NCBI GenBank assembly: GCA_037176705.1 | Contig: CM073887.1 | Location: 30,445,501-30,509,500, forward strand | DNA from: Molossus alvarezi | Lineage: Eukaryota; Chordata; Mammalia; Chiroptera; Molossidae | Direction of reading: 5' to 3' | Length of the DNA: 64,000 nucleotides | Notes under the pieces: model-generated | The model's database searches: none | What the model was told of the DNA's origin: nothing | What the model saw: the letters and a program-made list of their open reading frames with translations, nothing else | Part shown: positions 1-11,899 of the stretch, one piece after another | Layout: every line of letters starts with the position of its first letter | Numbering within the stretch: position 1 is the first letter of the stretch | Made by a program: the position numbers and the translations under genes

Positions 1-3000
1 GTGTTTATGCAAAGACCAATGAATCTGAAAGGATAAAAGCCATACCAACCTTACTGAGACCTAATTTATACTCAAAAGTTTCTCTGATGGGTCAGGTCAA
101 AGTTAACCTCTGTAGAACTTGGCCTTCTATCATAGTGTTTGGCTTACTCAGAGTTCCTGCCCTCCTTCATTCTTCACAAATTTAAATTAGCTGAACTTAA
201 ATCCTTGCCTCCGGGTGTGGGAAACCCAACTCACAGCAAGAGCAAAGAAGGGGTGAAAATGCTGCATTGCCTAAAATGTAACAGGTCTGGAAGGAAAGAC
301 ATCAGACCACAGTACTCTCAAACGTGGCGGCCAAATGGGCCATCTTAACTAAGAGTACTCCTTGCCAGAGTGATACCTTTTACTTAGTTATTATTATACC
401 TATACAATATTGCAAGTATATCTTTTGACAGCACAATTTAAGCACCATAACATTTATTTTATTATAATGTATTTTGTCTTAATTGTATAAAGCAAGACAT
501 TCCCTCAGCAGCACTGATCATAAAAATGCCCATGGACAATATGAATGAAAAGGGTTAACATTTACTGAGTGATTGTTGTGTCAGATGCAGTGCTAAATAT
601 TTTCCACAGGAACTATAAACTAAGTATATCAGAGCCTTACACCCATCTTACACACCAGGCCTCACAAGCCCATCCTGGTGCTGTGGAAATGCGGTGGGTC
701 TCGCTGCTTGACTCCCCTAGATGGTTCCTGGCCATTCCTCACTGCGCCAATCTGGCCTTTGGGAGGTGTTCACGGAGAGCAATTCAAAACGTCTCTCTCC
801 TGACAAAGTTAGCCAAAGTTAGTCTTTTTGTCATTGTTTCTAAAAAAATAAGAACATTTATTGATAAAGTCCAGTTAACTGAGAGGTATTTCTTCTTTGT
901 GTGCTTATAAAATCAAACTCATTAACATACAGATCTCAAACATTTCATTTGCATTACAAAGTGTGAGCATAAGCACTACAATGTCCAATTTTGGCTTTCA
1001 TATACCTAGCTAGGACCAATAATTCATTTGAAATAAATACATTTCTAAGCCTACAATGATGAAATAAAAATGACAAATAAATCTTCAAATTCAAGTAATC
1101 TCTGTGCTAAATGTATATAAATTAAATAACTGAACAATTACTTATGCTGAGTATGTTAAATTAAAAAAAGGAATAAATGTGGTTTCATAAATTTTCAGGA
1201 GTGAATCAACAAATATATGGTTACAATTGATAGAATATATTGTTTGGATAGGCTTCATACAAGTTGAAATGGGGGAAAGGGATACCCCAAGCTTCATATA
1301 TCTAAGTCAGATACCCATAGTAAATAACAAGAGGAGAGAAGCAACCACTGCATCTGTGTATCACACAACTGAAGGCATCCTATCATAATGGTATATTGTA
1401 CCTCTGGTTCATGATTATCCCCTGTTCATGCTGGGCTGTTGGACTCTAATTAATCTTATCAGATATGCATCTGTTGCCAATGTCATTACGGTCTTTGGTT
1501 TCCAATTACATATTCTCCCGGTGTTCATACCAGACTTCTTTGGTTAAACCAAACAGATCTTTAAATGTCAGAGAAATAGGGGCATTAGCCTTTAATGCTG
1601 CTCTCCAACAACACAAGTGGATGTACATTGCTCAAGTCTATCAGCATGGATATAGGCAATTTAAGCAGCTTTATTTACTAACTATTCTCACATCACATTA
1701 TATGTAAAACTTAATTGTATAACTTTGGAACAAGAACCTTCTTTCACAGAATTCCTCCTATAAATATTATGGTTTATGTATACCATCCCTTATCTTTGAT
1801 CTTAGCCTAGCAAGCTACTGTGTTCTTTTTCAAAATCTAAGAAGTATTTAATTATAACCCTGCCCAATCTCCCTGCTTATTTTTTTTCTTTTTGAGAGTA
1901 GACAAAAGCCTCCTTCATTTTTTATTAATCTTTCTTTTTATGGTTTATAAGCTACATATTAAGACATAGGCATTTTTAATTTACTGATGCATGTCATAAT
2001 AACACAATTTAAGGACAAGAAACAGTGTCATGAACAGTGAAGTGACTAAGATTTTACCCATTTTGGAAGCTAATAAGTAAGTACACTAGCATGCTACAGT
2101 TTCAAGCATCCTGGCAAAAGACATAAAAATTGTGGGTCTAAGATAAAGGAAAGTTTATGGCTCATAGCAATAGCAGTAGCCAGAGTATCAGCATTATCTT
2201 CCTCTGGGTCCCCAAACTTCAAAACTCACACGGTAACATAAAGGGAACCAGGTGACCTCTACAGTAGGGTTGTGGTTCAGGACAGGAACTCTGAACTTAG
2301 GGAGTCCAAATATTTTATAATAGACAATAAGCATGTATACTTTACAGGAAGACATTATTTTCATTCTATTGAACAGTAAGCACACTTGCCCTTTCTTCTA
2401 AAGAAAGACACTACTTTTATTTTCCAAAGATGAAAGCAAACACAACCTTTGCTCTAGAGAGAAACCTTACTCTATCTTATAGAGCTCTGACTTATACATA
2501 CATTCTTAAAAAAATAACTCAGAACAAAGGAGTCAGTGCCTGTGCACAGAAGACATTCAGAAAGGGGAGACAACCATGGAGAATTTGCTACCAAGGATAC
2601 CATAATTTATTTCTATACTGTCTGGGCTTCTGGCAAATTTCCCCAGGTTATACTCCATGAGCCATTCTGATTAATCTGACAAACGGCCTGGAACCAAATC
2701 TGCTTAATTTCTCTATTTCAACATTTAGTCAAGGCTACTCTCATCAGGACTCTAAAAGAAGAACGAGGTCATCTTGCAGAATTGACCTCAATCATGTCCC
2801 CCAGGACTGCAAAACCAATCAGCTAAACAAATCTTATAAACTCTCAAGGACTATCTTGCAAAACCAGGTGACATTCTCCTTAAGTTTCTGTATTGACCTT
2901 TCTACTAAGGCTGAGGCATCGATCAAGGTCCATTAATATGTAGTAGTAATTGCACGGACTTAGCCTTAGCCCTCAAGGAGAACTTCTAGGGCAATCCAAA

Positions 3001-3448
3001 CTACAACAACCCTCGCCAATAAGCTGAGACTCACCTAAATGCCTTCTAGGGCCCAGTGGTATTGATCACTTTAGATAAAATCAGGGACAAATTTCACAGC
3101 ACCTTTTCTAATTGGAGTCATTATATAGATGACTGCCTGCTTAAATAAGGAGTCAGTTATCTCTCCAAGAAGCTTGCCCAATTAACCAAGCCTCAGTTCG
3201 GAGACTTTTCCACATGATTGATCAGTGTGACATAATTTACTAATAGTTCTCTTAAACCCTTGATGGTGTCTTATGACCACCACTAAAATGAACATCTCTA
3301 TATTTTCAAGAGAAGGTAAGTTAATGTTTGGTTTTGACACAAAATGTATAACCCTGAGGGCGTACATGTTGCCCCTGGAAAGAAAGGTTTGTTTAAAAAT
3401 ATTACCTTCTTTCTTTTAAAAAATTTTTTTTTTCTTTTTTTTTTATTA
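1..3448. other. Gene-free stretch, mostly unassigned old sequence
   Basis: No open frame here shows a recognisable protein domain or a plausible gene structure; all are short and scattered over both strands. The stretch is AT-rich with a few GC-richer patches (about 190-350, 650-800 and 2,200-2,900) that may be decayed interspersed repeats, but I cannot name a family for them. A MIR-like fragment near 552-625 is listed separately. A T-rich run at about 3,421-3,446 abuts the Tigger transposon that follows. Confidence 0.5.
552..625 (-). repeat. MIR-like SINE fragment
   Basis: The stretch reads like the reverse complement of the 3' part of the ancient mammalian SINE MIR: an 'acatttactgagtg..' core followed by wording like 'cagtgctaaatattttcc'. 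It is diverged and short. It could be another ancient repeat with a similar tail. Confidence 0.4.
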
Positions 3449-6106
3449 CAGCCAGCCCTCGTTTATCACGGTTAATCAGTTCCAGACTCTACTGCGATAA
3501 ACGAATTTCCACAAAGTAGGATTCTTTATAAATTGAATATTTTTCACAGTTAGAGCATAGAGAACCCGTACAACCTTCTAAATATGTTTTTTTTTAACAT
3601 TATTAGAGCCTTCCAGACATGAAATAACACCCTTTAGTCACCATTACACTTGTATTACCCAATATATTAGACAAAATAATAGAAAATAAGACATATTAGA
3701 TGTTACAAATATTATATTATTATTGTACATTTAATTACACACACACACACAGTTCTTACACACAACCACTAACCTATGAAAATAGTGCAACTTGTTCGAT
3801 GATGAAGCGATGAAGATGGAGAGATGTACTGCACAGCAAAGACGAGCAAGGTTCCTGCTCCTCTGAAGCCACGACCTCAGTAGGAGAGTCTTCAGGTGGT
3901 GCAGTATCTTCAGCAGGTGCATCGTTGTCTTCTGAAGGAGCACTAGGAGTAGGCAGTGGGTGTCTGGGTGCGTGGCTGAAGAACATCATGATAGGCAGTT
4001 GCTGGCGCTGTCTTTTCATATGTGTGAGGAGGCTTTTGCAGGGTTCTATCACTCCATCAAGTGCATTCCAGAACCGCAATGCACACATCGTTTGTGGGTC
4101 CCATTCGCCAATCATATCCTGCATTACCTTAATAGTTCTTACGACTTGTGAGAGACACTCATGTCTAAGGCCAACTTCTTTCTCCTGACCTCCAGGACCT
4201 CTGGCTGCACCTCCTCGCAGACTTCGTCATCTCCACCAGATCCTTGTCAGTTAAGGGATCCGAATGTGTCTCCAGCAGCTCCTCCACGTCATTGCGGGTC
4301 ATATGCAGGAAACCTTCTCCTCCCAGCATCTGGACTAGCCTAACTGCCTTATCCACTGCCGAGTTGCTTATATCCTCTGGGGTGAATCCTCTGGAGTCGT
4401 GAACAATTTCAGGCCCCATTTTCCAGCTGGTCTTTACGGTCTCCGTCCTTACGTCCTTCAATGCAGTCTGGATTTTCTACAGATGTCTGTACCCCTTCAG
4501 CAAGTTCTCCTCAAGGTCCGTGCCTTCGATGAGGTGTTGCAGGGTGTTTCGTGTGTAGAGGGCCTTGAACGCACGAATAATGCCTTGATCCATGGGCTGG
4601 ATTAGCGAAGTGGTGTTGGAAGGAAGGAACTTGATCTGCACACTGTTGTAGGATAGGTCTTGCGCATGACCTCCAGCATTGTCCATGAGGAGAAGGACAT
4701 TGAACTCGAGTCCCTTCTCCATGAGATACAGCTTGACTTGGGGCATGTAGCATTTGTGGAACCAGTCTGATGACAGCTGCTCCGTGATCCAGCCCTCGTC
4801 GTTGTGCATCCAATGTGTTGGCAGCAGGTTCTTGTTTTTATTTTCAGGGCCCTAGGGTTCTTGGCCTTGTAGATAAGGGCAGGCTTGAGCAAAAATCCCT
4901 CAGCATTTCCACACATAACAATAGTCACGTGATCCTTATAAGCCTTGAAGCCATGGACCTTGGCCTCATCCTTGAAAATGAATGTCCGGGAAGACATTCT
5001 TTTCTAGAACAGTCCTATTTCATCCATATTGAACACTGTTCTGAATGATACTCGCCCTCCTCAAGGATCTTCTGGAACATGTTGTTCAAGTAGTCCTCTG
5101 CTGCAGGCTGGTCAGCAGAGGCAGCTTCTCCATGGCGAATGACATTCTTCAGATGATACCTCTTCTGGAACTTCTCAAACCAACCCTTATTGGCCGTGAA
5201 ATCCATGAACATTGCAGAAGAGGGTCCTGGTTGAGGTTTGTCTGCCATAAAGTGCTAATAGAGCTGCCTCACCTTCTCCCAGATGACCAGCAAATCCAAC
5301 AGGATGTTTTTCTTGCAGCTGTCGCTGATCCAAACAGCTAGGGCAGACTCCGTTTTCACTATGAACTTATTACGACTCGTCACGATGCACTTTGCTTCCT
5401 TGCTGAAAGAGACAGTAGCCATTGCTCGGATGTTCTTTTCATCTTTACAGATGGAGCGAACGGTAGACTCATTCAAGTTGAAATGGTGGGCAACCTCCAT
5501 GATTATCTTGCCATCTTTGATCATATCCAAGAGTTTCACCTTCTTCTTGATGGTAAGCATCTTCCTTCGGCACTTAGTTTCATTGTCAGAAGGCTTAGAA
5601 GAAGCAGCACATTTAGGAGCCAGAGTGGGGCTTAGATAAAAGTTCTCAGACATCAAAAACACTTACAAGAGCAAAGATGCTTCCAATGCATAGTGATGTA
5701 GAAGCGTGGATGAGAGAAACAAACTTGCATGAGGCTGAGCCAATCAGTGGCCAGGATTGGAAGAGGACAGGATAGTTAATCAGTGAACAACATACTCTAG
5801 TTGGCTTTGTTTTACCACACCCGATTTTTTTGGGAAAAAGTTATTGCCCACACACAAGGAGTGGTCTAGCGGTTACCCCTGGCATTGAAGGATTTACGGG
5901 GGTGCTCGAATACATAGGCCTACAATCCATACGTACGGTAATTTTAATTTTAATTGTAATACAGGGGTGTATAATTGACTCAGACAACCGATCACACACT
6001 GTATTATTTTCACTGTCTTGACCAACTTTTTAATGAATATATGTTAAAAAAAAACACGATAGATTGTAACCGCAAAAGTCGAAGCGCAAAGTGGCGAGGG
6101 ACGACT
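3449..6106 (-). mobile_element. Tigger (TcMar, pogo-type) DNA transposon, nearly full length, inactive
   Basis: The element is about 2.66 kb, close to full length for an autonomous Tigger. The left end begins cagccagccctcg directly after a TA. The right end, read inward on the other strand, begins tagtcgtccctcg, so the terminal inverted repeats match at the outer bases but have diverged inside. TA is the target expected for the Tc1/mariner superfamily. A minus-strand transposase reading frame fills the middle (listed separately), with about 440 bp of leader and 320 bp of trailer. A CA dinucleotide run lies at 3,738-3,751. The copy is disabled by several stops and frameshifts. Two Ves SINEs lie directly beyond its right end. 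Assignment to Tigger is firm from the protein; the exact subfamily is not determined. Confidence 0.88.
3774..5662 (-). pseudogene. Tigger transposase (pogo/CENP-B-like, DDD), broken by stops and frameshifts
   Basis: In the intact family this protein binds the transposon ends and cuts and pastes the element. The first piece (5,662-5,255, 135 codons) carries a pogo-type helix-turn-helix with the pattern KVKLLDMIKDGK..VAHHFNLNESTVR. The second (5,248-5,015) is a CENP-B-type DNA-binding segment (GWFEKFQKRYHLKN). The catalytic domain follows. Its first Asp is in FNMDE (codon at 5,024-5,022), the second in LLLMDNAGGH (4,683-4,681) and the third in PMDQGI (4,590-4,588), so the second and third lie 31 codons apart, normal for pogo elements. 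A proline- and acid-rich tail is at about 4,010-3,830. Lesions: a stop near 5,252, a frameshift near 5,035, a TAG in place of the expected Trp near 5,005, a frameshift near 4,850, a stop at 4,476-4,474 and further shifts between about 4,190 and 4,125. It cannot make a full protein. Confidence 0.85.
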
Positions 6107-6111
6107 AAATT

Positions 6112-6347
6112 ATTATTTTTTATCTTTACCCGAGGACACTTTTGTATTTACCTTCAGATAGAGCAGGAGGAAGAGAGAGAGAAACATCAATGTGAGAGAG
6201 ACACATCAACTGGTTGCCACCCACACGACCCCAACTGGGGCCGGGGAAAAACTTCAACTGAAGGTACGTGCCCTTAGTGGGAACTGAATCCGGGACTCTC
6301 TGGTTCGCAGGCTGATGCTCCAACTGCTAAGCCAAACTGGCCAGGGC
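6112..6347 (-). mobile_element. Ves SINE (tRNA-derived), type with CCTCGGGTGAGGAT tail
   Basis: On the minus strand it starts gccctggccagtttggcttagc and ends in the family's 'cgggtaaagat' plus A-rich tail. The tRNA-like head contains an A-box-like segment and a diverged B box. It is transcribed by RNA polymerase III in active copies and mobilised by L1. Target-site repeats are unclear because both flanks are T/A rich. Confidence 0.9.
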
Positions 6348-6349
6348 TA

Positions 6350-6558
6350 TAATTTTTTTTTCTTTATTAATTTTTAGAGAGAGAAGAAGGGAGAGGGAGA
6401 GAGAGAAACATCAATGAGGGGGAACATTGATTGGCCACCTCCTGCATGCCCCCACTGGGGATCAGGCCCACAACCTGGGCATGTGCCCTGACCGGGAATC
6501 AAACCAGCGACCTCTTGGTGCATGGGTTGACACTCAACCACTGAGCCACACTGGCTAT
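6350..6558 (-). mobile_element. Ves-related SINE, second type (short tail, ...AAAATCAATAAAAA)
   Basis: The minus strand reads gccagtgtggctcagtgg, then the 'catgcaccaagaggtcgc' anticodon-side block typical of the second bat SINE type, then 'ccagtgggggcatgcaggagg' and a CT-rich stretch ending in an A-rich tail. It abuts the previous SINE in the same orientation. Confidence 0.88.
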
Positions 6559-8100
6559 GATGTCTCTGGGAATGAGTAGGATATCTGGGGGTATAAACAG
6601 ATGTATTGTATAACTAATGCCACAATAGGGGACATTCTCTGATGTTTCAGATGGCCTTCTCAGTAAAATTAAGAATGGAGATCAATTCTTCATCAGTGTT
6701 CTCTGGGCAGGGATAAAAAAAATCCAAATCAGTGGAATTTAAGTTCCTTAGAACTGTTTGGGAGAAACACACCAGATATTTTCCTTCATGAAGTTTTCAG
6801 GAGTGATTTTGAAAGACGTTGACCATTAACTTCTTTCTGTATCTCTCAGATTAAAACATTGTTTCTCTTCTTAAATTACCAAAAATTGGGTTTGTGTCAT
6901 TATACCAGCATTAATTTCTCTGCTCATATTCAGCTCTTTGGTTTGAAGAAGTCAAATGCAAGAAGGATAAGGCCATTTTTATGAAACTAACAGAGACTGA
7001 TTATGTCTCACACTTTGGCCAACATAGGCAATTGAAGATGATTGGTGAGCATTGTACTAAATCAAATGGTGATTATCGTTATGATTTATGACCATGTTAA
7101 TCCAACGAGAAAATCCAGATGGCTAAAGCAGAATTAAATTTGAATCCTCTAGGCTTCCCTTTGGCCACACTGTCACTCAGAGTTGTTAAGGAAAGAAAGA
7201 AGCATTATGCCAGAATGAAATTCCAAATTTTCAAAAGAGTTTTTTATAACCTTCAAACTCTTTCAAGCTGATCATAACCCAGAAACTGGCAAAGCAGAGA
7301 TGATCCCTTTCTGGAGACAGCCACACTCATTGACCAAAATTCCCTTATAAGGTGAACAAAATACAAGGAAATGAAGGAGGTAGAGTCAGAAATATGTTGG
7401 GCTCAATTTTTGAGGAAAATATCTTAGTGTTTAATGAATACCTGTGGATTACACGGATGGTTCACCTTTTCTATAAGGCCATTGTCAAGTGGCTTTTGTT
7501 GAGGGACACCACCAATGTCAGACTGAAAAGAGCGTAGACATATAAAAGCATGATACAGATTAATTTCAAACATCACAACTGTGATCCTGAAATCAGCTGA
7601 CTAGACTAGAACATCAATATTTCACCTAAAAGAATGTCAACAACACTGAGTCCCCATAATTAGTTCCAAAGAAGAAGTAAAAGGTTAATGTTGGCAACAG
7701 CAAGGAAGAGGCAAAGGTCATGCCTCTTACAATGCAGCCATCTGTACAATGAGACAAATGTGTTGACTTTTGTCAAGAGTCTCAGTCTAGTGCAGGTAAC
7801 CTCTGCATCAGAAACAGAATGCTTTAATTGGCTTCCAGTATATGGTAATAGACTTCTTGCCATGCTGTATATGATACAGGATCCAGTCAGCAACAGTGCT
7901 TGGATAGTGAATTAGTGAAATTCTAGGATAAGGAAGTTCAATTAATAGTGAGATAGCATTTCATCTCATTAGGAAATTGTCTTTAGATGGATGCCTACAT
8001 GAGTGTCCCCAACAGGGTTGCTTTTATCTGTTAGTTGGTAGTTCCCCAAGGGGCATACCAAATAGCTCAGCTATTGGCCAGAGCCCAAGAGACATTAAAA
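6559..8100. other. Gene-free stretch, unassigned
   Basis: No frame longer than about 77 codons and no protein domain. Sequence complexity is normal and slightly AT-rich. It may be unique host DNA or very old repeat sequence. I see no tandem repeat, RNA gene or regulatory signature that I would defend. Confidence 0.45.
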
Positions 8101-8104
8101 ATAC

Positions 8105-8395
8105 AAAAAATACCGTATGATCTCACTTACATGTGGAATCTAATGAACAAAATTAACTAACAAAATAGGACCAGAGGCAAGGATACATGGAACAGACTGA
8201 CAGATCTCAGAGGGGAGAGGGATGGGGGAATGGAAGAGATTAACCAAAGAACATGTATTCATATATGCAGAGCTCATGGACACAATCAACAATGTGGTGA
8301 AAGCCAAGGGTGGGCTTGGGGTGTGGGTGAATGGAGACAATCAGGCAGAAAATGGGGGGCACCTGTAGTAGTGTCAACAACAGAAAAAAAAAGAA
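8105..8395 (+). mobile_element. LINE-1 3' end, 5'-truncated
   Basis: The block around 8,115-8,170 (tgatctcactta, tgtggaatctaatgaacaaa) is the same L1 3' UTR text found at 24.9 kb and 38.0 kb. It continues through a purine-rich (AG/GGGG) segment to an A-rich tail at about 8,384-8,395. Only the last ~290 bp of an L1 is present. Confidence 0.75.
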
Positions 8396-8399
8396 ACCT

Positions 8400-10160
8400 G
8401 TATTTGGAGAGAATGTATCTGTGAAATATGCAGAGAAGGAAGCACAGGTATCTCAGTTCTTAATGTCAATGTGTGTATGTGTCTCAAGATATAATTAATG
8501 TCTATATAATAAGAATACGTAATAATAAATATTGGATATTTATATTATACAATTTATTATGTCATATAAATATATTGCATGTACATGAAATATATATACA
8601 ATAGGTTTCACTAAGAGGAGAGCTAGCCTGTGTGAGAGGGTGACAGTTTTGTCCACTTAGCAGAGGGTCACAGCCATTTTGGTTTCGGCACAGCTGTTGC
8701 CGAAGTGGGACAGCCAGAGCCGCCCCGAGGGTGTCACCGATAATAAGCTTGGCCAAACCATCAGTGAATCATGCCCGACAGTGAAGGAAACCTCTGTGAA
8801 TTTGAGGCCCCGCTGAGCCAGTGGTTGTGCTCCCACTGACAGAATGAGAAATAAGATTTTCTGTGAAGGGCAAGTTGCCACTTTTTCATATACAACCGAG
8901 ATGTCCCTGTGGCCAGACCAGCCGCATTCTTGAATATAAAATTCCCACTTGGCAAGTCGGGCTTCTTGGGCCCTTTCTGCACTGTTAGTCTTTCGGTGTA
9001 AACTGACCACTCCAGCCAGCCTTCAAAGGAAATACTAAGTCAGAGAGTCACAAGGCCTCTAGAAGTAAGGACTTCAGTTTTGAAAAGGCCCAGTAGCAAA
9101 TTGCTTTTCCAAAGGAGCACCAAGTAGCCATACCAAGGAGGTGGTGAGTCCGCCTCAAGTGGTACCTCTGCATGGGGGCTGCTTCCTTTTACCAGGGGCT
9201 CAATTGACAAAAATCATCACTCATAGAGACTTTTAGCTAAAATGGATAACTATGATTGTGGTATCTCAAAGGTGTAGATGTTCTCTATATTCAGTTCTTC
9301 CGGAAAGGGGAATGCCTTCATCCACAGTACCGGTATAAAAAACACCAATGTCAATTATACATTCAGTAAATGTAACCACAATAATATGATAATGAACTGG
9401 CCCTAATGCCCTCGCCCACACAGCTGCATTAGCTTCTCCACTCTACTGCAAACCTTGCCCTAAATTTGTCAGCTATATTCAGCTGGTCCTACCACCAGAG
9501 GAGCGAGTCCATGGTACATGGGCGCCACTACCCAAAAGAGCCACAGAATTTGAAGTCCCTCACTTCCCTGAATTACTTCACAGATGCATACAGTCTTTTG
9601 GGGACAGATCTCAGCCCCACCCACTTATTTTGCTCCTTAAATATGTGAAGTTAGAGCTGGAAAGGAAATGAGGAATCCGCAGGCCTGGAAGGAGATAGCG
9701 GGTATATCAAACAAGGTTAATTGTGGAGGCTGCTTAAGGCTCACAAAATGAATTGACAACATTTTTGGTGTACCCACAGCTCGATATTACACAGTAAGGT
9801 CATCTTTATTCATAACATCTATTTCAGTCTATGAATCCCTTGACTCTGTGGTCAAAGCCCCATGGCTTCCTGGCCAGGGCCTCAAAGTTTATGCCCTTTG
9901 ACTGACTTAGTCTTGACTCATGGAGTGGCAGAATTCTTTTAAAGAGCTCAATTTAATCTGGAAAATTCGCTGCATGATTGTCATGATAATAACTCTTAAA
10001 TATAATTCGCAGCTAAGGATAAAGGCTATTGGAGTTTTCAAAAAGATAAGGCTCACCACTATAAGAAAGACTTTTCCTAGATTAGTCTTTGTCACTTTCT
10101 CATTTTCTAGTGGCACTGTGATGTTCACAGAACAGGCGAATGTGTAAACAAATTGGTATG
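8400..10160. other. Gene-free stretch with one unexplained GC-richer block
   Basis: The part from about 8,620 to 9,030 is richer in GC and CpG than its surroundings and contains a 117-codon minus-strand frame at 9,010-8,657 that I cannot match to any family (see findings). The rest (9,030-10,160) is diverged sequence with short frames only. It could belong to an old endogenous retrovirus or be unique DNA. Confidence 0.4.
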
Positions 10161-10164
10161 TCCA

Positions 10165-10565
10165 TCCACACAATGAAATACCCATCAATTAAAAGGTATA
10201 AACATTTGATACATGCTACCAACAGAATGAATCTCAAAATATTTATGCTGAGTGAAAGATGGGAAACCTAACAGACTATATACTACATGATTACATTTCA
10301 ATAAAATTATGTACTTAAAATATTTAAATAAAATAAAAGGCAAATTAATCTACAGTGACAAAAAGTTTATCTGCGGTTGCCTGGCAACCAGGAGGAGGAG
10401 AGGAGCGACTAAAAACAAGCAAAGAGAAAATTTTTAGGGTTGGTGATGTTTCTATCATCTTGATTGTGGTGATTATTTCAGGTGGATACATATGTCACAA
10501 TTTATCAATTATACACTTTAAATACATGCAATTTAATATGTCAACTATATTGTAATAAAGTTGTT
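10165..10565 (+). mobile_element. Ancient LINE-1 (L1M-type) 3' end
   Basis: The order of blocks follows an old L1 3' UTR: 'aatgaaatacccatcaatt', 'ggttgcctggcaaccagg', a purine-rich stretch, 'gatgtttctatcatcttgattgtggtgatta', and a tail ending 'tcaactatattgtaataaag' plus A-run. It is strongly diverged, so an old insertion, well before the full-length L1 in this window. Confidence 0.75.
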
Positions 10566-11899
10566 TTGTAAAAAAAAATCTACTGCAAGGGGAATAAAAG
10601 AAAACAATATGGTGAAAGAAGAGAATTTCGAAATAGCCTCATGAATAAAGTTTTAAAAAATGACACATTTACACATGCAATTCTAAGTACAACTGCTCTG
10701 ACAAATGCAACCACAAAAAAGTTTAACTTTTGGCAATGACAGACCTAGTTAGAGCTTTTGAAAAATACAATATCAATACAAAGGATTTTAAAAAGCAATA
10801 AACCGTATAGTGAGTAATCAAAAACATGGATTTTCTTTCAGCAGGAATGCAAATCATAAATGTGAGTGTTTGTGGATATAATGTCAAAATTTTTGGAAAT
10901 TCAAACTCCCCTATTCATGGTTATCTTTATATTATATCTCTCTCTGTGTGTGTGTATACATAACATCATTTACATATATACATCTATCATCATTCTTACT
11001 ATATTCATGTTTAGTAGTTTGGAATCTGCAGAAAACAGACCATGACATGTAGATTTGCATGTCCCTTTGGACAAAGATGATTCCTGGAGGAGGACTCAGC
11101 AGTGAACTCAGTTATCAATCCATAAATCTGGGGAATGAGTACCCAAATCCTGGAATGGGAAGCTTGGTCTGAAGCAACTTCTAAATTTATCACTTGGAGT
11201 CACTGATTCACACAATGAACTCATCCATCTGTGGGCAGCTCAAAGACTCAAGATGGTTTCTTCCTAAGGAAATTTTTAAAACTTCCGGTGGCATGAGCTG
11301 CAGAGTCTGTCAATGCATCTAATCTCAATATGCAGCTGCAACTCATCCTTTCCTTCTTAATCCCCATTCTAGAGTCCCTTCTCTGCTTGTCCAGGTGGCT
11401 GTGATGAACGGAAATAACGTCTGCCACAGATACTTTACTCAGCTCTCTCTTTAAGAGCACCCACCACAAATAAGGTGGTTGCCTGACAACCTTCAACGAC
11501 CACACCCTTGGTTCCATTTCATCATTCCCACTGAGGCCTTGCTCTTTGTACTCCTTCCTCAAATGATCAAGCATAGCAGGAGTATTTGAACTGAGAGGAG
11601 ACTCCACTAAAAGATTCTCATTGCTCTGGAGTGCCCCATCAGCCTGTGTCTTTCTGGAGTTCTACTACTGTTTGAGACCCTTCCTACACAGTCTCCCTGT
11701 TTTCCCGCCTTTCACATGTGTTAGAATTGCTTCATAGTATTAAGGCTCTCCATGCTACCTCTCTCCTTTATCCTTTGACAGGAATATCCCTTGCCCACTC
11801 CCAAAGCCTTTGGATATTGAATTCCTCAAATTAACACATAGTTTACCTGGTTTGGAGTGACTCAGATATTCTAAGTGCTCTGAGCCTTCACGTATCATT
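10566..11899. other. Gene-free stretch beside the ERVL relic
   Basis: A 119-codon minus-strand frame (11,607-11,248) has no recognisable domain. Because the ERVL-like dUTPase region begins just upstream in the same orientation, part of this stretch could be the 3' end of that provirus or its LTR, but I could not define LTR boundaries. A short TG/TA microsatellite-like run lies at about 10,940-10,980. Confidence 0.35.

Noticed and set aside
4399..5639. Plus-strand frames of 68-118 codons across the Tigger element
   Set aside because: They are shadows of the minus-strand transposase and show no domain of their own.
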